Source of the DNA: Amphritea atlantica
Lineage (GTDB): Bacteria; Pseudomonadota; Gammaproteobacteria; Pseudomonadales; Balneatricaceae
Assembly (NCBI RefSeq): GCF_018860855.1
Contig: NZ_JAHKQE010000028.1
Location: 1-64,000 of the forward strand
DNA length: 64,000 nt
Reading direction: 5' to 3'
Under the pieces are notes generated by a model. That model did not search any database and was not told the DNA's origin. It saw nothing but the letters and a program-made list of their open reading frames with translations. This document shows positions 1 through 8,381 of this stretch, piece after piece. The first letter of the stretch is position 1. Every line of letters starts with the position of its first letter. The translations under genes and the position numbers were made by a program.

Positions 1-609
1 CCGTTAACGGCGCAGATGACTTTTTTGGGGCTGTCGTATGAGGGGTGCGCTCGACAGGGCCGTCCAGCAATAACCGAGGTAGCGGGGTTTTACTGGTATC
101 AGCCTCAGGGTGGACATCAGGTGATGTTTAAACTGTCTAAAGACTATAAAGTCCAGTTGGTGAGCCGTGATTCATTTGGAAAGGCGGTGACGGAGCATGG
201 CCAGTGGCAATATCTGCAATCCGGCAAGTTGATCTTCAGTATGCGAGATGCCGAAAAGCATGAATATCTCATGTTATTCCGTCGAGCATCCAACGGTCAG
301 CTAGTGTTACAAACAGGCTCTGATCGTTTGGCTGCATTGGGGGCAACGTTTCAACTTTGGCAGCCTTCAGACCTTCCGGGTGGGCAGCGGTTGCCTGCTG
401 AGAACGCTAATCCAACTGACAAACCGCCGCTGATCAAAGCATCGGCGTTTGTAGAAGCGCCGACGCAACAACCTTCTTCCTTGCTGCCTTCTGCCCAGCC
501 GCCGTCTTTGCTAACCGATACCCTGTTAGAGGACGCGCCGGTACAGGCAGCAGATATTGATGATGAACTCCTCAATGAAATTATTGTTGATGATAACGAT
601 CATCATTAA
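1..609 (+). CDS. 3' part of an envelope-type protein (COG3650/NlpE-like?)
   Basis: The frame is open from the first base of the window and stops at 607-609, so the start probably lies upstream; the first in-window ATG is at 16. The opening stretch ending in YEGCARQG resembles the end of a COG3650-type domain (a small beta domain ending in a GCA motif). The next 90 residues look like a small beta barrel of the NlpE/META kind, with alternating strands and a G-W repeat (HGQWQYLQSGKL). The last 70 residues are low complexity, Pro/Ala/Ser-rich and end in an acidic DDNDHH tail. These likenesses are from memory and weak. An envelope lipoprotein is possible, but the signal peptide would be outside the window. 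It converges on the J-domain gene 26 bp away with no clear terminator between them. Confidence 0.55.
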   Translation, partial: PLTAQMTFLGLSYEGCARQGRPAITEVAGFYWYQPQGGHQVMFKLSKDYKVQLVSRDSFGKAVTEHGQWQYLQSGKLIFSMRDAEKHEYLMLFRRASNGQLVLQTGSDRLAALGATFQLWQPSDLPGGQRLPAENANPTDKPPLIKASAFVEAPTQQPSSLLPSAQPPSLLTDTLLEDAPVQAADIDDELLNEIIVDDNDHH

Positions 610-635
610 AAGATCCTCAAGCCGTTCAGTGCGGT

Positions 636-1337
636 TTAGGAAAAGTTTTTTAGTAGAAGATCTTTAGCCTGATTAATCTCTGCGGCAAGGTAGTCGCTGC
701 CTCCACGGTCTGGATGGAGTTTTTGCATCAAACGACGATGTGCTTCAATAATCTCCTCTTTTGATGCGCCGGCTTCAAGCCCGAGAATCTGATAAGCCTT
801 GTCGGTCTCGGATGTTTCTGCGGTGTTACTATCATCTTTACGCCAGCTATCACCAAAGCGTTTATCTAGATAGGTTTCCAGTAGACGGGCGGATTGCTCA
901 TCGTGTTGACGACAGTAACTCAGTAAGTCGATAAATTCATTTTCACTCAAGGTGCTAAGCTGGCGTCCCTGTAAAGGGCCTTCAAGTACCTCGCCTTCAA
1001 GAGAACCACTATCGTGATCGAGCTGCATGTTGAGAATTCTGCTTTGCACTTTAGAGGCATTGCCTGAGGTTTGTTGGTTACTCTTGTAATGCTGGAAGAG
1101 TTTACCCAGTACCGGAATCATCGGAATTAACCGTCGAGAGAAGGGGAGCAAAAGGGCGAACACCGCGCCGATCCAGCTCAGCTTACCGGTAAACGTTAGA
1201 TAAAAGAGGGCGGCGGCGAGGACTGCCGCCAACAACATTAAGTTTGCCTTACGTTGATCCGCAGGTGATTTGGTGCGCAACCAAAGGAACCAACAGAGTA
1301 AAACTAAGCTTAGCAATATAAGTACAATGGGGTTCAA
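636..1337 (-). CDS. membrane-anchored J-domain protein (DjlA/TIM14-like)
   Basis: About 233 residues. The first 75 hold two or three hydrophobic segments (one at residues 3-20, one near 33-50 and a shorter one near 55-65). A polar linker follows, and the C-terminal 60 residues form a J domain with the diagnostic HPD motif ([20 protein letters not shown]). J domains stimulate the ATPase of DnaK-family Hsp70, so this is probably a membrane-tethered co-chaperone. The start is a TTG at 1335-1337 with an AAGGA site about 8 bases upstream. That site overlaps the stop of the VWA gene, so the two are probably translationally coupled. The client is unknown. Confidence in the domain is high; no specific name is justified. 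Confidence 0.85.
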   Translation of the reverse strand: MNPIVLILLSLVLLCWFLWLRTKSPADQRKANLMLLAAVLAAALFYLTFTGKLSWIGAVFALLLPFSRRLIPMIPVLGKLFQHYKSNQQTSGNASKVQSRILNMQLDHDSGSLEGEVLEGPLQGRQLSTLSENEFIDLLSYCRQHDEQSARLLETYLDKRFGDSWRKDDSNTAETSETDKAYQILGLEAGASKEEIIEAHRRLMQKLHPDRGGSDYLAAEINQAKDLLLKNFS

Positions 1338-1348
1338 GGTTTGAATCC

Positions 1349-2047
1349 TTAAGATTTGAGCTGATGAGTGAGTTGCAAAATATCGGGGTGCCCATGTTTG
1401 GCGTATTCAAGTAGCGCACGTCGGCCACCGGTAGCATACACTGCGACCGCGCTTAATAACGCTTTTAAGGTGGCGGCACTGCTGTTATCAAAACGACAGT
1501 ATGCCCCGCCTGACAGTTTAGCCATCTGTTTAAACGCGCTGGCGGCGGTAATATCACGGCCCTCTTGGAAGATAAAGAGTGGTGTCGAATGAATGCCCAG
1601 TTGCCCGGCTAGCTGACAGAGAAAATCAACCGGTTCTTCAACGCTGTCGCCGATAAAAATAATGGCTTGGACTGCCTGTTGACGTGTCTGTTTTAGACTG
1701 TGTTGTAGTAGGCGAGCAATTTGAGTATGACCGCCGAGGCAGTGAACTTGGTTCATCTGGTTGAGTAGACTGTTAGTGTCCCGTAGCCAGGTACTGGCGC
1801 TGAATTGATGCAGACCACCGTAATGACATAGTTGTACCGATAGCTTGCCCAATTCTTGGGTCTGGAGGAACATCTCGCTTTGCAGGTGACAGGCATGATC
1901 CCAGGTTTTTTCGCGGCTGGCGGTGGCATCCAATGCAAATATTAACCGAGCATCGTTATGAGGCACCGTCAGTTGTTTTGCCTGCTGCAGGAAGGCTTCA
2001 ATCTCCTGATCGCTGGATATCGGGCTCAGGGCGCGTTTATCTTTCAT
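1349..2047 (-). CDS. von Willebrand factor A (VWA) domain protein
   Basis: About 232 residues. After a short helical lead the protein shows a VWA-type Rossmann fold: a first strand with a degenerate metal-site motif (FALDATASR in place of DxSxS), a [11 protein letters not shown] helix, and [10 protein letters not shown] as the later strand carrying an aspartate. VWA domains bind protein partners, often metal-dependently. I start it at the ATG at 2047 (MKDKRALS), preceded by AGGT at about 9 bases, rather than the ATG 30 bases upstream, which lacks a ribosome site. It is cotranscribed with the J-domain gene only 11 bp downstream. The pair suggests a chaperone plus an adaptor, which is inference only. 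Confidence 0.8.
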   Translation of the reverse strand: MKDKRALSPISSDQEIEAFLQQAKQLTVPHNDARLIFALDATASREKTWDHACHLQSEMFLQTQELGKLSVQLCHYGGLHQFSASTWLRDTNSLLNQMNQVHCLGGHTQIARLLQHSLKQTRQQAVQAIIFIGDSVEEPVDFLCQLAGQLGIHSTPLFIFQEGRDITAASAFKQMAKLSGGAYCRFDNSSAATLKALLSAVAVYATGGRRALLEYAKHGHPDILQLTHQLKS

Positions 2048-2101
2048 AGGGTTTAGACCTGAATAGTGATTGAACATGGGTGTCTATTCGAAAGTCTGGC
2101 A

Positions 2102-2126
2102 GAAAAAAAGAGGCCTTGCAGCCCCT
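2102..2126 (-). terminator. rho-independent terminator after the acyltransferase gene
   Basis: Read on the minus strand, arms AGGGGC and GCCTCT (one G-T pair) close a six-base loop and are followed by seven T. It lies between the stop of the OlsF-like gene and the start of the VWA gene, so the two genes are probably at least partly separate transcription units. Confidence 0.65.
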
Positions 2127-2149
2127 TTGTGGGTTTAATCCTGAGAATG

Positions 2150-3865
2150 TTAGTTTATCTCGCCAATGTAGCGCGCTCTTTTTTTCGCTTTAAGGTAATC
2201 CATATCGACGAGTACTAAGCCATCGACGCAGAAATTAAAGTCAGCATCGACACCGAAATCTAGAAAGCGTACGCCGCCCGCTTCGCAGACATCTGCATAT
2301 TGCTTATACAGTGTGGGGACGGCGCAATTAAGGAAGTCCATCTGTTGCTTCAGTATTTTGAAGTCTTCTTTGTAGTCGTTACCACAGAAGAGGGCTTGCA
2401 GGTCTTTGGTCGCTTCCGGTTTAAGGTGATAAGGGGTAAATGATTTACCTAGGTTGTCCCTGTCTGGGAAATAGAGACGGTAAAAGTGTACGAGTAGGTC
2501 TTTAGCGTGTTGTGGATAACTGTTGCTAAGACTGACCGGTCCAAACATGTAACGTACGTTAGGATGCCGTTTAAGATACGCACCGATACCATACCAAAGA
2601 TAATCGAGGCTCCGCTTACCCCAGTATTTAGGTTGCACAAAACTGCGACCGAGTTCTATACCCTGCTCAAAGTATTGCTGCATTGCAGGGGTATAGTTAA
2701 ACAGTGTTGAGCTATACAGCTGATCATCTTCACTGTTATTCATTTTCCAAGCTTCGGCGAGACGGTAGGCACCGACGATTTCCAGTTCCTCCTCATCCCA
2801 GAGAATTAGATGGCGATAATGGGCATCATAACGATCTATATCGAGCTTTTCCCCGGTACCCTCGCCGACACAGCGGAAGGATACTTCTCGCAGCCGGCCA
2901 ACTTCTCGCATGACCGCCGAGTCCGCATGGTAATCGAACAAGTAGATTCTTTTGCCATCAGCTGTTTCGCCTAGTCGTTCCGCTTGCTTGAGTTCCTTTT
3001 TTAACGCTTGGCGATCCTGTGGATGAGCAATGGTTTTTTCGGTTTTGAATATCGGCTTGCGGCCTTTAGCGAGGCGATAGAGATGTTTGCGCACCATCTT
3101 GCACTTTTCTTGACCCGCAACAGGGAGTTTATCTAACTGACTGTAGGGAATCGGTTCGCCGATTTTAAAAGGCAGGTTCATGGTGCGCTTATTGAACATC
3201 TCTCGTGGTAGTAGCAAGGCGGCAAGCGCTTTATTGATACCGGATACGGTGTAAAACAGAGATGAATTTTTCCCGCCAATGAAGATCGGTAAGATAGGGC
3301 TATTAGTTTTTTTAGCAAAGTGAAGAAACCCTTGGTTCCAGTGACTGTCTTTAATACCGGTGGGGCCTGCGCGGGAGACTTCGCCCGCGGGAAAGACGAT
3401 GACCGCTTCTTCGTTATGCAGCGCATTACTGATATTGGCAATATCCTGTTTGCGGGTGGCTTTATTCAGATTGTCGACCGGTAGCAACAGTGGGCTCAGT
3501 TGGGTGAATGACGACAGCATATCATTAGCGACAATGCGTACATCCTTACGGATTTCGCCAATCATTTTTAACAATGCGAGTCCGTCGAGGGCTCCTAATG
3601 GATGATTCGCAATGATAAGCACACGCCCGCTAGAGGGGATATTCATAAGGTCTTTATTGCTTAGGGTGTAAGTGAAATTAAAGTAATCTAAAACCCGATC
3701 AATAAAATCGAACCCTTGGTAGCGACTGTTTTCTTCGAGAAAGCTGTTGACCTCCTGCTCATGGAAGATACGGCGTAAAACAAACAGTGCTGTATTACGA
3801 ATCGCCGAGGGCTTGGAGGCAAAAGAGGGGTATTTATGGGTGATAACCTGTTCAACATTGATCAC
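2150..3865 (-). CDS. OlsF-like bifunctional acyltransferase (PlsC + OlsB-type domains)
   Basis: 571 residues, GTG start at 3865 with AAAGG about 10 bases upstream. The N-terminal half (about 75-270) is a PlsC-type acyltransferase: ANHPLGALDG gives an HX5D catalytic motif and VIVFPAGEVSRAG is the glycerolipid-binding block. The C-terminal half (about 300-560) matches the OlsB/hemolysin-type acyl-ACP N-acyltransferase family (GRLREVSFRCVGEG, DRYDAHYRHLILWD, ELGRSFVQPKYW). This two-domain order is that of OlsF, the Serratia-type enzyme that makes ornithine lipids by N-acylating ornithine and then O-acylating the lyso-lipid. Ornithine lipid synthesis is therefore the best guess; many homologues are only called lysophospholipid acyltransferase. 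It probably acts at the inner face of the cytoplasmic membrane. Confidence 0.75.
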   Translation of the reverse strand: MINVEQVITHKYPSFASKPSAIRNTALFVLRRIFHEQEVNSFLEENSRYQGFDFIDRVLDYFNFTYTLSNKDLMNIPSSGRVLIIANHPLGALDGLALLKMIGEIRKDVRIVANDMLSSFTQLSPLLLPVDNLNKATRKQDIANISNALHNEEAVIVFPAGEVSRAGPTGIKDSHWNQGFLHFAKKTNSPILPIFIGGKNSSLFYTVSGINKALAALLLPREMFNKRTMNLPFKIGEPIPYSQLDKLPVAGQEKCKMVRKHLYRLAKGRKPIFKTEKTIAHPQDRQALKKELKQAERLGETADGKRIYLFDYHADSAVMREVGRLREVSFRCVGEGTGEKLDIDRYDAHYRHLILWDEEELEIVGAYRLAEAWKMNNSEDDQLYSSTLFNYTPAMQQYFEQGIELGRSFVQPKYWGKRSLDYLWYGIGAYLKRHPNVRYMFGPVSLSNSYPQHAKDLLVHFYRLYFPDRDNLGKSFTPYHLKPEATKDLQALFCGNDYKEDFKILKQQMDFLNCAVPTLYKQYADVCEAGGVRFLDFGVDADFNFCVDGLVLVDMDYLKAKKRARYIGEIN

Positions 3866-3965
3866 GATTGTCGACCTTTAACTATTATTGTTCACCCGAA
3901 TCAATTTATGTGATTTTTGTGACAGTAGCTTGGCAGAAACATGACTATCTGGTGACAAGAGGATA

Positions 3966-4137
3966 GGGCTCAATCGGGCAGGTTTAATGAGTCAGCGTTT
4001 AATCAGACAGAGCCTAATCAGTGACGTTAACCCGTAGGTTCAATCAGTCGATGTTAATGAGTAGAACTTGGCGGGTCTTTTATTTGGGGGCTTTTATTAG
4101 GAAGGCCTTTTATTTGGCGAGTCTCTTATGGTGGGCT
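3966..4137. repeat. two runs of degenerate short repeats
   Basis: From about 3966 to 4066 a 10-12 base word of the form TTAATCAGTCA recurs five times with changes, irregularly spaced by 15-25 bases. From about 4075 to 4137 a second word, CTTTTATTTGG, recurs about four times every 13-16 bases. No open frame with a ribosome site covers the stretch. It looks like decayed tandem duplication in the spacer between the acyltransferase gene and the small RSGADRR protein. Confidence 0.4.
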
Positions 4138-4141
4138 TACT

Positions 4142-4324
4142 TCAGCGCGAGAGCGTCTTTCCACGGATCTTTGTCCTCCTGACGTCGACCATGATTTTTT
4201 CCGATGGTTGGCTTCGAAGCGTATCGGCTCTCGTCGTTTTTTTATACTGGCGTCGATCGGCTCCCGAACGTTTGTCGTTAAAGGGATGATTATGCTCATG
4301 TGGCTTGTTGATTTTATTGGTCAT
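4142..4324 (-). CDS. small basic protein with RSGxDRR motif
   Basis: 60 residues, very polar and basic, with KRSGADRRQ near residue 18-26 and DVRRTKIRG near the end. The RSGxDRR signature is seen in many small gammaproteobacterial hypothetical proteins, but I know no function for it. The start is supported by GAGGG about 10 bases upstream of the ATG. It stands alone between repeat-rich spacers, which lowers certainty. No signal peptide or membrane segment. Confidence 0.5.
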   Translation of the reverse strand: MTNKINKPHEHNHPFNDKRSGADRRQYKKTTRADTLRSQPSEKIMVDVRRTKIRGKTLSR

Positions 4325-4356
4325 GATCAGATTTCCCTCAGTTGTCTATACTTTAA

Positions 4357-4412
4357 TTTAGAAGCTTCAGTTTAGAGGTTTTAGTTTAGAGGCTTCAGCT
4401 TAGAGGCTTTTT
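4357..4412. repeat. four tandem 14-bp repeats
   Basis: Four consecutive 14-base units: TTTAGAAGCTTCAG at 4357-4370, TTTAGAGGTTTTAG at 4371-4384, TTTAGAGGCTTCAG at 4385-4398 and CTTAGAGGCTTTTT at 4399-4412. They lie 33 bases upstream (minus-strand sense) of the small RSGADRR gene, and about 70 bases before the promoter of the winged-helix gene. Fourteen bases is not a multiple of three, so this is not protein coding. Confidence 0.8.
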
Positions 4413-4481
4413 ACTGGAGGGCTAATTTCAGCGCTGAGTAGCGTTCATATAGGGGTTGTTACTTATTTTTACTGTGAATAT

Positions 4482-4511
4482 TTGCAGGTTATTGGGCGGA
4501 AGCCTTATAAT
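4482..4511 (+). promoter_or_regulatory. sigma-70 promoter for the winged-helix gene
   Basis: TTGCAG at 4482-4487, an 18-base spacer and a perfect TATAAT at 4506-4511. Transcription would start near 4518, about 70 bases before the winged-helix start codon. Confidence 0.55.
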
Positions 4512-4588
4512 GTAGTTTACTAAATTAGCAATAACGAATTTTAGGTGATTAGCGCTAAACTCGTTTGTTTAAAGGAAACCGAAGTCTC

Positions 4589-4876
4589 ATGGAAAATCTC
4601 AACAGGACGTTTGCGCGCCGGTTGTATATCTCACATCTAATCGCAACCACGGAACGTCCCAGTGTGCCTGTTTTAATGGAACAAACCGCTTGGCCGCGGC
4701 GTACCATTCAAGATGTGATTAAAGCGATACCCGGCATGGGCATTAATGTCTATTTTAAGCAGGATGGACGGCGTAATAATGATGGTTATTATGTGATCGA
4801 TAACTGGGGTGCGATTAACCCAGTTTGGTTAGAAAAAAATATTGAGAGTGTGAAGCGAGCATTGGAGGCTAAATAA
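4589..4876 (+). CDS. small winged helix-turn-helix protein
   Basis: 95 residues from the ATG at 4589. A TTG at 4565 would add eight residues, but the AAAGGAAA ribosome site lies at 4571-4578, inside that extension, and favours 4589. The centre (RPSVPVLMEQTAWPRRTIQDVIKAI) reads as a helix-turn-helix, followed by a wing-like pair of strands (INVYFKQDGRRNNDGYYVI). It is probably a DNA-binding regulator of unknown target. It sits directly upstream of dinB, but the LexA box between them gives dinB its own control. Confidence 0.8.
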   Translation: MENLNRTFARRLYISHLIATTERPSVPVLMEQTAWPRRTIQDVIKAIPGMGINVYFKQDGRRNNDGYYVIDNWGAINPVWLEKNIESVKRALEAK

Positions 4877-4892
4877 CTGTTCTTTTATACAG
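4877..4892. promoter_or_regulatory. LexA box (SOS operator) of dinB
   Basis: CTGT, eight bases, ACAG: the sequence CTGTTCTTTTATACAG is a perfect core match to the gammaproteobacterial LexA operator, flanked by A and TA as in the extended consensus. It starts one base after the stop of the winged-helix gene and lies 59 bases upstream of the dinB start codon. DinB expression is therefore very likely repressed by LexA and induced by DNA damage. Confidence 0.85.
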
Positions 4893-4950
4893 TATTTCGT
4901 AGTAGGCTTGGATAAATACAAAATGAGATTGTATTAATCTGGGCCATGAA

Positions 4951-6021
4951 GTGACCGATACGCTGGTACGAAAAATTATTCATTGTGATTGCGATTGTTT
5001 CTTTGCTGCTGTTGAGATGCGCGATGATCCTTCCCTGAGTGATATCCCCTTAGCCATTGGTGGTTCATCTGACCGTCGTGGTGTGATCTCCACCTGTAAT
5101 TACCCCGCAAGAAAGTTTGGCATTCATTCAGCCATGGCAACGGCCCATGCGATGAAGCTGTGTCCCAGTCTTAAAGTCATTCCTGGTAATATGGAAAAAT
5201 ACCGGCAAGCGTCGGCGGCGATCATGTCTATTTATGCTGACTATACGGATCAGATTGAGCCGCTGTCTCTGGATGAGGCTTATCTTGATGTGACAGGGTC
5301 TACCCTTAAAGGTGGTAGCGCCACCTTTATCGCGCAGGAGATACGTCAGCGGGTTGAAGAACAGGTGGGTATTACTATCTCGGCAGGGGTCGCGCCAAAT
5401 AAATTTGTTGCTAAAATTGCCAGTGATTGGCATAAACCCGATGGGTTATGCGTTATCACTCCGGATCAGTTGGAAGCTTTTGTGTTGCAATTACCGGTCA
5501 AAAAAATTTTTGGCGTCGGTAAGGTGACGACGGCTAAGTTGCAGCAGATGGGCATTGAGACCTGTGCTGATTTGAGAACCTTAAGTATGGCTCAACTGGT
5601 GGATCGGTTTGGTCGATTTGGTAAGCGACTATATGAACTCAGTCGCGGTATTGATGATCGGCCGGTGAGAACTTCTCGAGAGCGTAAGTCGATCAGTGTG
5701 GAGCATACCTTTGCAGTTGATCTGCCGAATCTTGCATGCTGTATCGAAAAATTACCGGTTATGCTGGCTGAGCTTGCGCAACGGTTTGAAAAACATGCCG
5801 AGCAGCGTGAAGTGGCTGGCGCAGTGATTAAGTTAAAGTTTTCTGACTTTTCTCAGACCACGGTTGAGCAAAGTGCTTCTGAGTGTCCGTTGGCATTGTA
5901 TCAACACCTGTGTCAGGAGGCTTGGTTTCGAGGTAAAAAAGCTGTGCGTCTAATTGGCGTAGGCTATCGTTTACAGCCTAAAAATCAGCAACAGGCGGTG
6001 CAGTTGAAGTTGATCGACTAG
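4951..6021 (+). CDS. dinB: DNA polymerase IV (translesion, Y family)
   Basis: 356 residues, the usual length. It copies damaged DNA with low fidelity. The palm metal site is visible: D13 in IIHCDCDCFFAAVE and D108-E109 in EPLSLDEAYLD. Other family blocks are RRGVISTCNYPARKFG, the helix-hairpin-helix IFGVGKVTTAKLQQMG, and a little-finger domain from about residue 245 to 345. The start is GTG at 4951; no strong ribosome site is visible, which may limit its translation. It is controlled by the LexA box just upstream. Its C-terminus (QQAVQLKLID) carries a QxxxLxL-like element compatible with a beta-clamp binding peptide, which is an inference. Confidence 0.97.
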   Translation: MTDTLVRKIIHCDCDCFFAAVEMRDDPSLSDIPLAIGGSSDRRGVISTCNYPARKFGIHSAMATAHAMKLCPSLKVIPGNMEKYRQASAAIMSIYADYTDQIEPLSLDEAYLDVTGSTLKGGSATFIAQEIRQRVEEQVGITISAGVAPNKFVAKIASDWHKPDGLCVITPDQLEAFVLQLPVKKIFGVGKVTTAKLQQMGIETCADLRTLSMAQLVDRFGRFGKRLYELSRGIDDRPVRTSRERKSISVEHTFAVDLPNLACCIEKLPVMLAELAQRFEKHAEQREVAGAVIKLKFSDFSQTTVEQSASECPLALYQHLCQEAWFRGKKAVRLIGVGYRLQPKNQQQAVQLKLID

Positions 6022-6052
6022 GCTAAAATCTCAGGCGAGAGAGGTGTTACCG

Positions 6053-6661
6053 ATGGGTAAGATGCGTCAGGATGAAACATCGTCGGCGACTCAGGGTGAT
6101 AGACAGATAGTGGCTTTAATTGAACGCCTAAGTCTGCTGCAGCCGGATAGTCACTATAGAGATGATAGTCGGGGGTTGTATGCTTGTCGTTTGGCGCTCG
6201 ATGCGCTGGAACAGGGGAATTACGGGGTAGCGGCACTGCTGGTTGATCCGCAGGGAAACGTGGTGGCGCAGTCTGAAAATCGGGTGTTTAGTGAAGATGG
6301 TCATGGTCGTTACCATAGTCATGCTCATGCTGAAATGCTGCTGGTGGATCAACTTGAGGCGGGGCTTGTGCCATATCCGACGGCTAAGTTGACGTTACTG
6401 GTGACGCTGGAGCCCTGTCCAATGTGTCTTACTCGGTTGCTGCTTTCTGGTATTGGGTCGGTACGCTATATGGCCGATGATCCACAAGGGGGAATGTTAA
6501 CCCATGCTGATAAGTTACCCCCAGCATGGCGTAATTTGATGCAGTTGCAAAATCATTATAAAGCGCATCTCTCTGAACCGGTAAGGCGGCTTGCCGGCGA
6601 TATTGCTAGCGCTCACCAAGATGTATTACGTCGCAAGCTGTTGACCTATATCCGTCCATGA
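6053..6661 (+). CDS. zinc-dependent nucleoside/nucleotide deaminase family protein
   Basis: 202 residues from the ATG at 6053, preceded by AGAGG at 8 bases; the GTG at 6044 lies inside that ribosome site and is rejected. The catalytic zinc site of the cytidine/deoxycytidylate deaminase superfamily is clear: H92-A-E94 (SHAHAEMLL) and P121-C-P-M-C125 (LEPCPMCLTRL). The fold is closest to the TadA/guanine deaminase branch, but the 40-residue lead and long C-terminal tail are not typical of TadA, and the substrate cannot be read from sequence. It follows dinB by 31 bases and may share its transcript, which would place a base or nucleotide deaminase under SOS control. Confidence 0.8.
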   Translation: MGKMRQDETSSATQGDRQIVALIERLSLLQPDSHYRDDSRGLYACRLALDALEQGNYGVAALLVDPQGNVVAQSENRVFSEDGHGRYHSHAHAEMLLVDQLEAGLVPYPTAKLTLLVTLEPCPMCLTRLLLSGIGSVRYMADDPQGGMLTHADKLPPAWRNLMQLQNHYKAHLSEPVRRLAGDIASAHQDVLRRKLLTYIRP

Positions 6662-6684
6662 TGCTGTTTTGTGCAGTTGCTCAG

Positions 6685-6693
6685 TGCTATAAT
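6685..6693 (+). promoter_or_regulatory. extended -10 promoter of the SulP gene
   Basis: TGCTATAAT is a perfect extended -10 element (TGn followed by TATAAT at 6688-6693) with only a weak -35 (TGTTTT about 17 bases upstream). It lies upstream of the ATG at 6752, which argues against the longer reading frame that would start at 6671. Confidence 0.55.
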
Positions 6694-6751
6694 CGCGCTT
6701 TTTCGCCGCCCGTCCTCTTTCAAGACCTCAATTCAGGAAAAGTATTTTATT

Positions 6752-8314
6752 ATGCTGCAGTTGATTTATAAACGTTCTCAAAGCATGAAATCCGATGTGC
6801 TATCCGGCCTTACGGTTGCGTTGGCGCTGGTTCCGGAAGCCGTAGCCTTCGCGTTTGTTGCTGGGGTGGATCCGTTGGTTGGTCTTTATGCCGCCTTTAT
6901 GGTGGGATTGATTACCGCTTCGATTGGTGGTCGTCCGGGGATGATCTCCGGTGCCACCGGTGCGTTAGCGGTGGTCATGGTTAGCCTTGTCGCTGAGCAT
7001 GGTGTTGAATATCTGTTTGCTACGGTAGTGTTAATGGGGGTTCTGCAAATATTGGCAGGGGTTTTCCGCTTAGGTAAGTTTATCCGCATGGTGCCCCATT
7101 CGGTGATGCTAGGATTTGTAAACGGTTTGGCTATTGTTATCTTTTTGGCGCAGATGAAGCAGTTTCAGGTTGCGGATGCCGATGGTGTGCTGGGCTGGAT
7201 GCAAGGATATCAGTTGGGCGTGATGCTGGGTTTGGTGGCACTGACGATGGCGATTATCCATTTCTTGCCTAAATTAACCAAAGCGGTGCCATCGACATTA
7301 GTGGCTATTCTGGTGGTGACAGGTCTGGTTGTTGGATTGGATATTGATGCCGCTCGCAGTGTACAGGATGTTCTGGCGGACATGACGGGTGATCCAGCCG
7401 CGAGCATTGCCGGTGGTCTGCCGCAATTTCATATTCCGATGGTAGATATTAATTTTGAGACCCTGCGTATTATTTTCCCTTATGCGCTGATTTTGGCAGC
7501 GATTGGTTTGATTGAATCGTTGCTGACGTTGACGTTGATCGATGAGATTACCGAAACTCGCGGTCGGGGTAACCGGGAATGCGTAGGTCAGGGTGTAGCC
7601 AATGTAGCAACCGGCTTCTTCGGTGGTATGGGCGGCTGCGCAATGATCGGTCAGAGTATGATCAATATTGGCTCCGGCGGTACTGGACGGGCGTCCGGCA
7701 TCTCGGCCGCACTCTTTTTGCTGCTCTTTATTTTGGTGGGTTCTAGTTGGATTGAAATCATTCCAGTAGCGGCATTGGTCGGGGTTATGTTTATTGTCGT
7801 CATCGGCACTTTCGAGTGGGCTAGTCTGAATTTGATGCGTAAAATCCCACCCTCTGATGCACTGGTGGTGGTGATTGTGACCGTTGTCACGGTGGCTACG
7901 GATTTGGCGATTGCCGTGATTGTGGGTGTGATTGTCTCTGCGTTGGTGTTTGCCTGGAAGCATGCCAAGCATATGCAAGTCGATACTAGTGTTGAAAATA
8001 ACGGTTTTTTGAAGGTTTATAAGCCCCATGGTCCGCTTTTCTTTGGTTCAGTGCAGGCATTTCGGGATAACTTTACGCCTAAGTTTGACCCGCAAGAAGT
8101 GATTATCGATTTCGCTAACTGTCGTGTAATGGATCATTCTGGTGTTGAAGTGATCGATTCTTTGGTTGAACGGTACGAGAAAGCCAATATCGATATTCAT
8201 ATTCGTCACTTGAGCGATGAGTGTATTCGTTTGCTAGAAAAAGCGGGTTCCGCCGTTGAGATTGATCGGGAAAAGGATCCTGATTATAAGGTCGCGGCCG
8301 ATAAGCTAGGCTGA
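6752..8314 (+). CDS. SulP-family inorganic anion transporter with STAS domain
   Basis: 520 residues from the ATG at 6752 (upstream CAGGAAAAG). The first 400 residues contain 10-12 hydrophobic segments in the SLC26/SulP arrangement, starting with the family signature [23 protein letters not shown]. The last 100 residues are a cytoplasmic STAS domain ([20 protein letters not shown]), the part that resembles anti-sigma factor antagonists and carries a possible phosphorylatable serine. SulP proteins import sulfate, bicarbonate or dicarboxylates with sodium or protons. The substrate is not decidable here; the neighbouring TauE/SafE-type gene makes a sulfur compound plausible, and bicarbonate (BicA-like) is the main alternative. 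Confidence 0.92.
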   Translation: MLQLIYKRSQSMKSDVLSGLTVALALVPEAVAFAFVAGVDPLVGLYAAFMVGLITASIGGRPGMISGATGALAVVMVSLVAEHGVEYLFATVVLMGVLQILAGVFRLGKFIRMVPHSVMLGFVNGLAIVIFLAQMKQFQVADADGVLGWMQGYQLGVMLGLVALTMAIIHFLPKLTKAVPSTLVAILVVTGLVVGLDIDAARSVQDVLADMTGDPAASIAGGLPQFHIPMVDINFETLRIIFPYALILAAIGLIESLLTLTLIDEITETRGRGNRECVGQGVANVATGFFGGMGGCAMIGQSMINIGSGGTGRASGISAALFLLLFILVGSSWIEIIPVAALVGVMFIVVIGTFEWASLNLMRKIPPSDALVVVIVTVVTVATDLAIAVIVGVIVSALVFAWKHAKHMQVDTSVENNGFLKVYKPHGPLFFGSVQAFRDNFTPKFDPQEVIIDFANCRVMDHSGVEVIDSLVERYEKANIDIHIRHLSDECIRLLEKAGSAVEIDREKDPDYKVAADKLG

Positions 8315-8334
8315 TTGCACTGATTATATTTTGC

Positions 8335-8361
8335 AAAACCGCGACCATTGTCGCGGTTTTT
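8335..8361 (+). terminator. rho-independent terminator after the SulP gene
   Basis: Ten-base arms AAAACCGCGA and TCGCGGTTTT around a six-base loop, with an extended T run. It stands 20 bases after the SulP stop and before the next gene. The flanking A and T runs make it functional in both directions. Confidence 0.9.
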
Positions 8362-8381
8362 ATCTATTGGGAATATGAATA

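Noticed and set aside
6671-6751. Longer SulP protein starting at the GTG at 6671
   Set aside because: This segment contains an extended -10 promoter, and the family start aligns with the ATG at 6752.
7298-8029. 243-codon minus-strand frame opposite the SulP gene
   Set aside because: Its translation is rich in His, Asn and Thr, typical of an antisense shadow, and the plus strand carries clear SulP motifs throughout.
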